This document shows positions 62,513-64,000 of a stretch of DNA of 64,000 bases, in pieces. The notes under the pieces were generated by a model. That model saw only the letters and a list, made by a program, of their open reading frames with translations. It was not told where the DNA came from and did not search any database. The translations under genes and the position numbers were made by a program. How positions within the stretch are numbered: the first letter of the stretch is position 1; each line of letters begins with the position of its first letter. Source of the stretch: MGBC114079 sp964531385 (GTDB lineage: Bacteria > Bacillota > Clostridia > Lachnospirales > CAG-274); the NCBI GenBank assembly GCA_964531385.1, contig CAZHGC010000013.1, positions 5,629 to 69,628 of the forward strand, written 5' to 3'.

Positions 62513-63622
62513 ATGTTGATTTCCTGCACTAAAGATGAGTTGCTTTCTAAAATTAATATCGTTTCGAAAGCAGTTGCTTCAAAAACTACTATGCCTATTC
62601 TTGAATGTATTTTGATTAATGCTGACAGAGACGGCGTTAAACTTACGGCAAATAATCTTGAACTTGCCATTGAAACAAGCCCTATGAATGCTGAAATTTC
62701 GGAAAAAGGTGCTGTTGCTCCAGAAGCTAAAATGTTCCTTGAAATTATTAGAAGTTTGCCCGAAAACGAACTGTCTATCGAAACAGATGATAAAGGAATT
62801 ATGCTTATTAAAAGCGGAAAATCCGAATTTAAAATAATGGCTCTTCCGGCAGAAGAATTTCCGTCTTTGCCCGATGTGGAAAAAAATATCAAATATGAAA
62901 CAAAACCAAATGTTTTGAAAAATATGATAAAACAAACAATTTTTTCGGTTGCCGTTGAAGAGACAAAACCCATTTTGACAGGTGAGCTTATTGAGATTAA
63001 AGAAAATTGTTTTAATGTTGTTGCTATAGACGGTTTTAGAGTTTCTTACAGAAATACGAAAATGGAAAATTTGAACGAGAATATAAGTGCGGTTGTTCCG
63101 GCTAAAACATTGAATGAAATCAGTCGTATACTTTCGGACAAGGAAGACGATGTTGTTTCGATGTATTTTACAAATAATCACGTTGTTTTTGAAACAGAAG
63201 AATTTACTGTTGTTTCAAGATTGCTTGAAGGCGAATTTCTTAAATATGAGCAGATTTTTATAAATGAATATACGACAGCTATCGATGTTAACAGACAAGA
63301 GTTTTTGAGCTCGCTTGAAAGAGCTTCTCTTATTTCGAAAGATTCGAAGAAAAATCCTGTTAAGCTTAATATAAAAAACGGAAGCCTTATTATTACATCA
63401 AATACAGAAATTGGAACATCTTATGAGGAAGTTTATGTTGATTTTGAAGGTGATGAGCTTGAAATTGCTTTTAACCCAAAATATTTGATTGATGCACTTA
63501 AAGCAATTGAAGACGATAAAATTAATATTCAATTTATGTCAGAGCTTAGCCCTTGCATAATTAAAGGAATTGACAAGGAAGATTACAAATATCTTGTTTT
63601 GCCACTTAGACTTAAAAATTAA
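62513..63622 (+). CDS. dnaN: DNA polymerase III sliding clamp (beta subunit)
   Basis: The clamp ring tethers the polymerase to DNA. The 369-residue protein has three repeated clamp domains: LISCTKDELLSKINIVSKAV at the start, PTLTGELIEI-like text (KPILTGELIEIKEN) opening the second and the C-terminal LVLPLRLKN. The start is ATG at 62513 after AAAGGAG; a TTG at 62486 would lie upstream of that site. The genes usually following (yaaA, recF) are not reached before the window ends. Confidence 0.97.
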   Translation: MLISCTKDELLSKINIVSKAVASKTTMPILECILINADRDGVKLTANNLELAIETSPMNAEISEKGAVAPEAKMFLEIIRSLPENELSIETDDKGIMLIKSGKSEFKIMALPAEEFPSLPDVEKNIKYETKPNVLKNMIKQTIFSVAVEETKPILTGELIEIKENCFNVVAIDGFRVSYRNTKMENLNENISAVVPAKTLNEISRILSDKEDDVVSMYFTNNHVVFETEEFTVVSRLLEGEFLKYEQIFINEYTTAIDVNRQEFLSSLERASLISKDSKKNPVKLNIKNGSLIITSNTEIGTSYEEVYVDFEGDELEIAFNPKYLIDALKAIEDDKINIQFMSELSPCIIKGIDKEDYKYLVLPLRLKN

Positions 63623-63639
63623 GGAGGAAATCGAAGAAA

Positions 63640-64000
63640 TTTTCTTCGAGAGAGGACAGAGGAAGAAACAGCCTTTATCCTTGGGCGGGCAAAGCCTAAA
63701 AAAGAAAAATGAAACCTTTTTCTATCGCAAAAAGGTTTCAAACTTCCAAAAATGCTCTTTAAGCGAAAAGACCTTGGGGCGTTGCCCCAACCCCCACCAC
63801 CTTTTGAAAAAGGTGGACGAAAACTTAAAAATGAGTTTGACGGGAGTTTGAGGGAAAAAGAAGAAAAGAGGTCGGCAAAACGAAGTTTTGTATAAAAGTT
63901 TTTGGCAAGCTTTTTAGAAAAAGCTTGTGGGTTTGGGCAAAGCCCAAAAAAAAGAGAAAGACCTTGTGGCGTTGCCCCAACCCCCACCACCTTTTGAAAA
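63640..64000. repeat. Hairpin-rich direct repeat downstream of dnaN
   Basis: A 43-base phrase at 63768-63810 recurs with one change at 63958-64000. It contains GGCGTTGCC and CCCCCACCACC. Around it are hairpins GGGGC-GTT-GCCCC, CCACCTTTT-GA-AAAAGGTGG, AAGCTTTTT-AGA-AAAAAGCTT (about 63908-63926) and GGGC-AAA-GCCC. No credible gene is present. It looks like a dispersed, non-coding repeat element and continues past the window edge. Confidence 0.75.

Noticed and set aside
1..64000. tRNA, rRNA, insertion sequences or prophage genes
   Set aside because: I saw no tRNA cloverleaf ending, no rRNA core sequence and no transposase, integrase or phage structural gene. A short RNA could still be missed by eye; tRNAscan-SE and Rfam searches would settle it.

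Overview
The window is AT-rich chromosomal DNA of a low-GC Gram-positive bacterium, most probably a member of class Clostridia. The evidence is TTGACA/TATAAT promoters with 16-17 base spacers, strong AGGAGG ribosome binding sites, frequent TTG/GTG starts, and Firmicute-type genes (recU, CarD-like regulator, hslO, yjdF, GH18 cell-wall hydrolase, stalk and SLH domains). A family 9 pectate lyase and several other exported proteins would suit a plant-polysaccharide user in a gut or similar anaerobic habitat. The genus cannot be fixed from this sequence.

Layout. Positions 1-470 hold a DnaA-box cluster, a terminator and a long leader before a response regulator with a degenerate HD domain. From 1.6 to 12.3 kb, all on the minus strand, lies a housekeeping block: ftsK, fhs, folD, rimO, pgsA, cinA, recA. 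From 12.6 to 23.3 kb, on the plus strand, are a small DUF4190 membrane protein, purK, pth, mfd, an AraC-type regulator, a GH18 protein and recU; a PrsA-like foldase lies opposite. From 23.4 to 25.5 kb are an SLH gene broken by an in-frame stop, about 0.8 kb without genes, and a CarD-like regulator. From 25.6 to 28.6 kb is a tetR-ilvB-ilvN cassette whose codon use differs from its surroundings. From 28.7 to 31.7 kb are greA-lysS and a divergent polysaccharide deacetylase.

From 31.9 to 37.5 kb a plus-strand run carries DUF3781, YdcF-like, methyltransferase, hslO, a small anchored protein, birA, a DUF6145-like protein and a dihydrouridine synthase. From 37.6 to 49.9 kb are the PL9 pectate lyase, serS, a stalk-domain protein, a MATE exporter, an acidic XRE regulator, purE, a large secreted barrel-like protein, recX, a TPR protein and a saccharopine-dehydrogenase-like enzyme. 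From 50 to 60.2 kb, on the minus strand, are an FMN reductase whose 5' end is tandemly duplicated, yjdF behind a probable yjdF riboswitch, prs, glmU, the two halves of a class I fumarase separated by two membrane glycosyltransferase-like genes, and a C39 peptidase. From 60.2 to 64 kb is the replication origin: DnaA boxes on both sides of dnaA, then dnaN, then a hairpin-rich repeat.

How the genes fit together. DNA replication and repair are well represented (dnaA, dnaN, recA, recX, recU, mfd, ftsK). Purine and one-carbon metabolism is scattered (fhs, folD, purK, purE, prs). Envelope functions include GH18, GT2/GT-C, PrsA-like, FtsK, glmU and pgsA. I found no single obviously new multigene system. 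The items most worth a second look are the tandem duplication that lays decoy translation starts in front of the FMN reductase, the split fumarase operon, the stop-interrupted SLH gene, the perfect inverted repeat over the ftsK start site, and the remote DnaA-box cluster.
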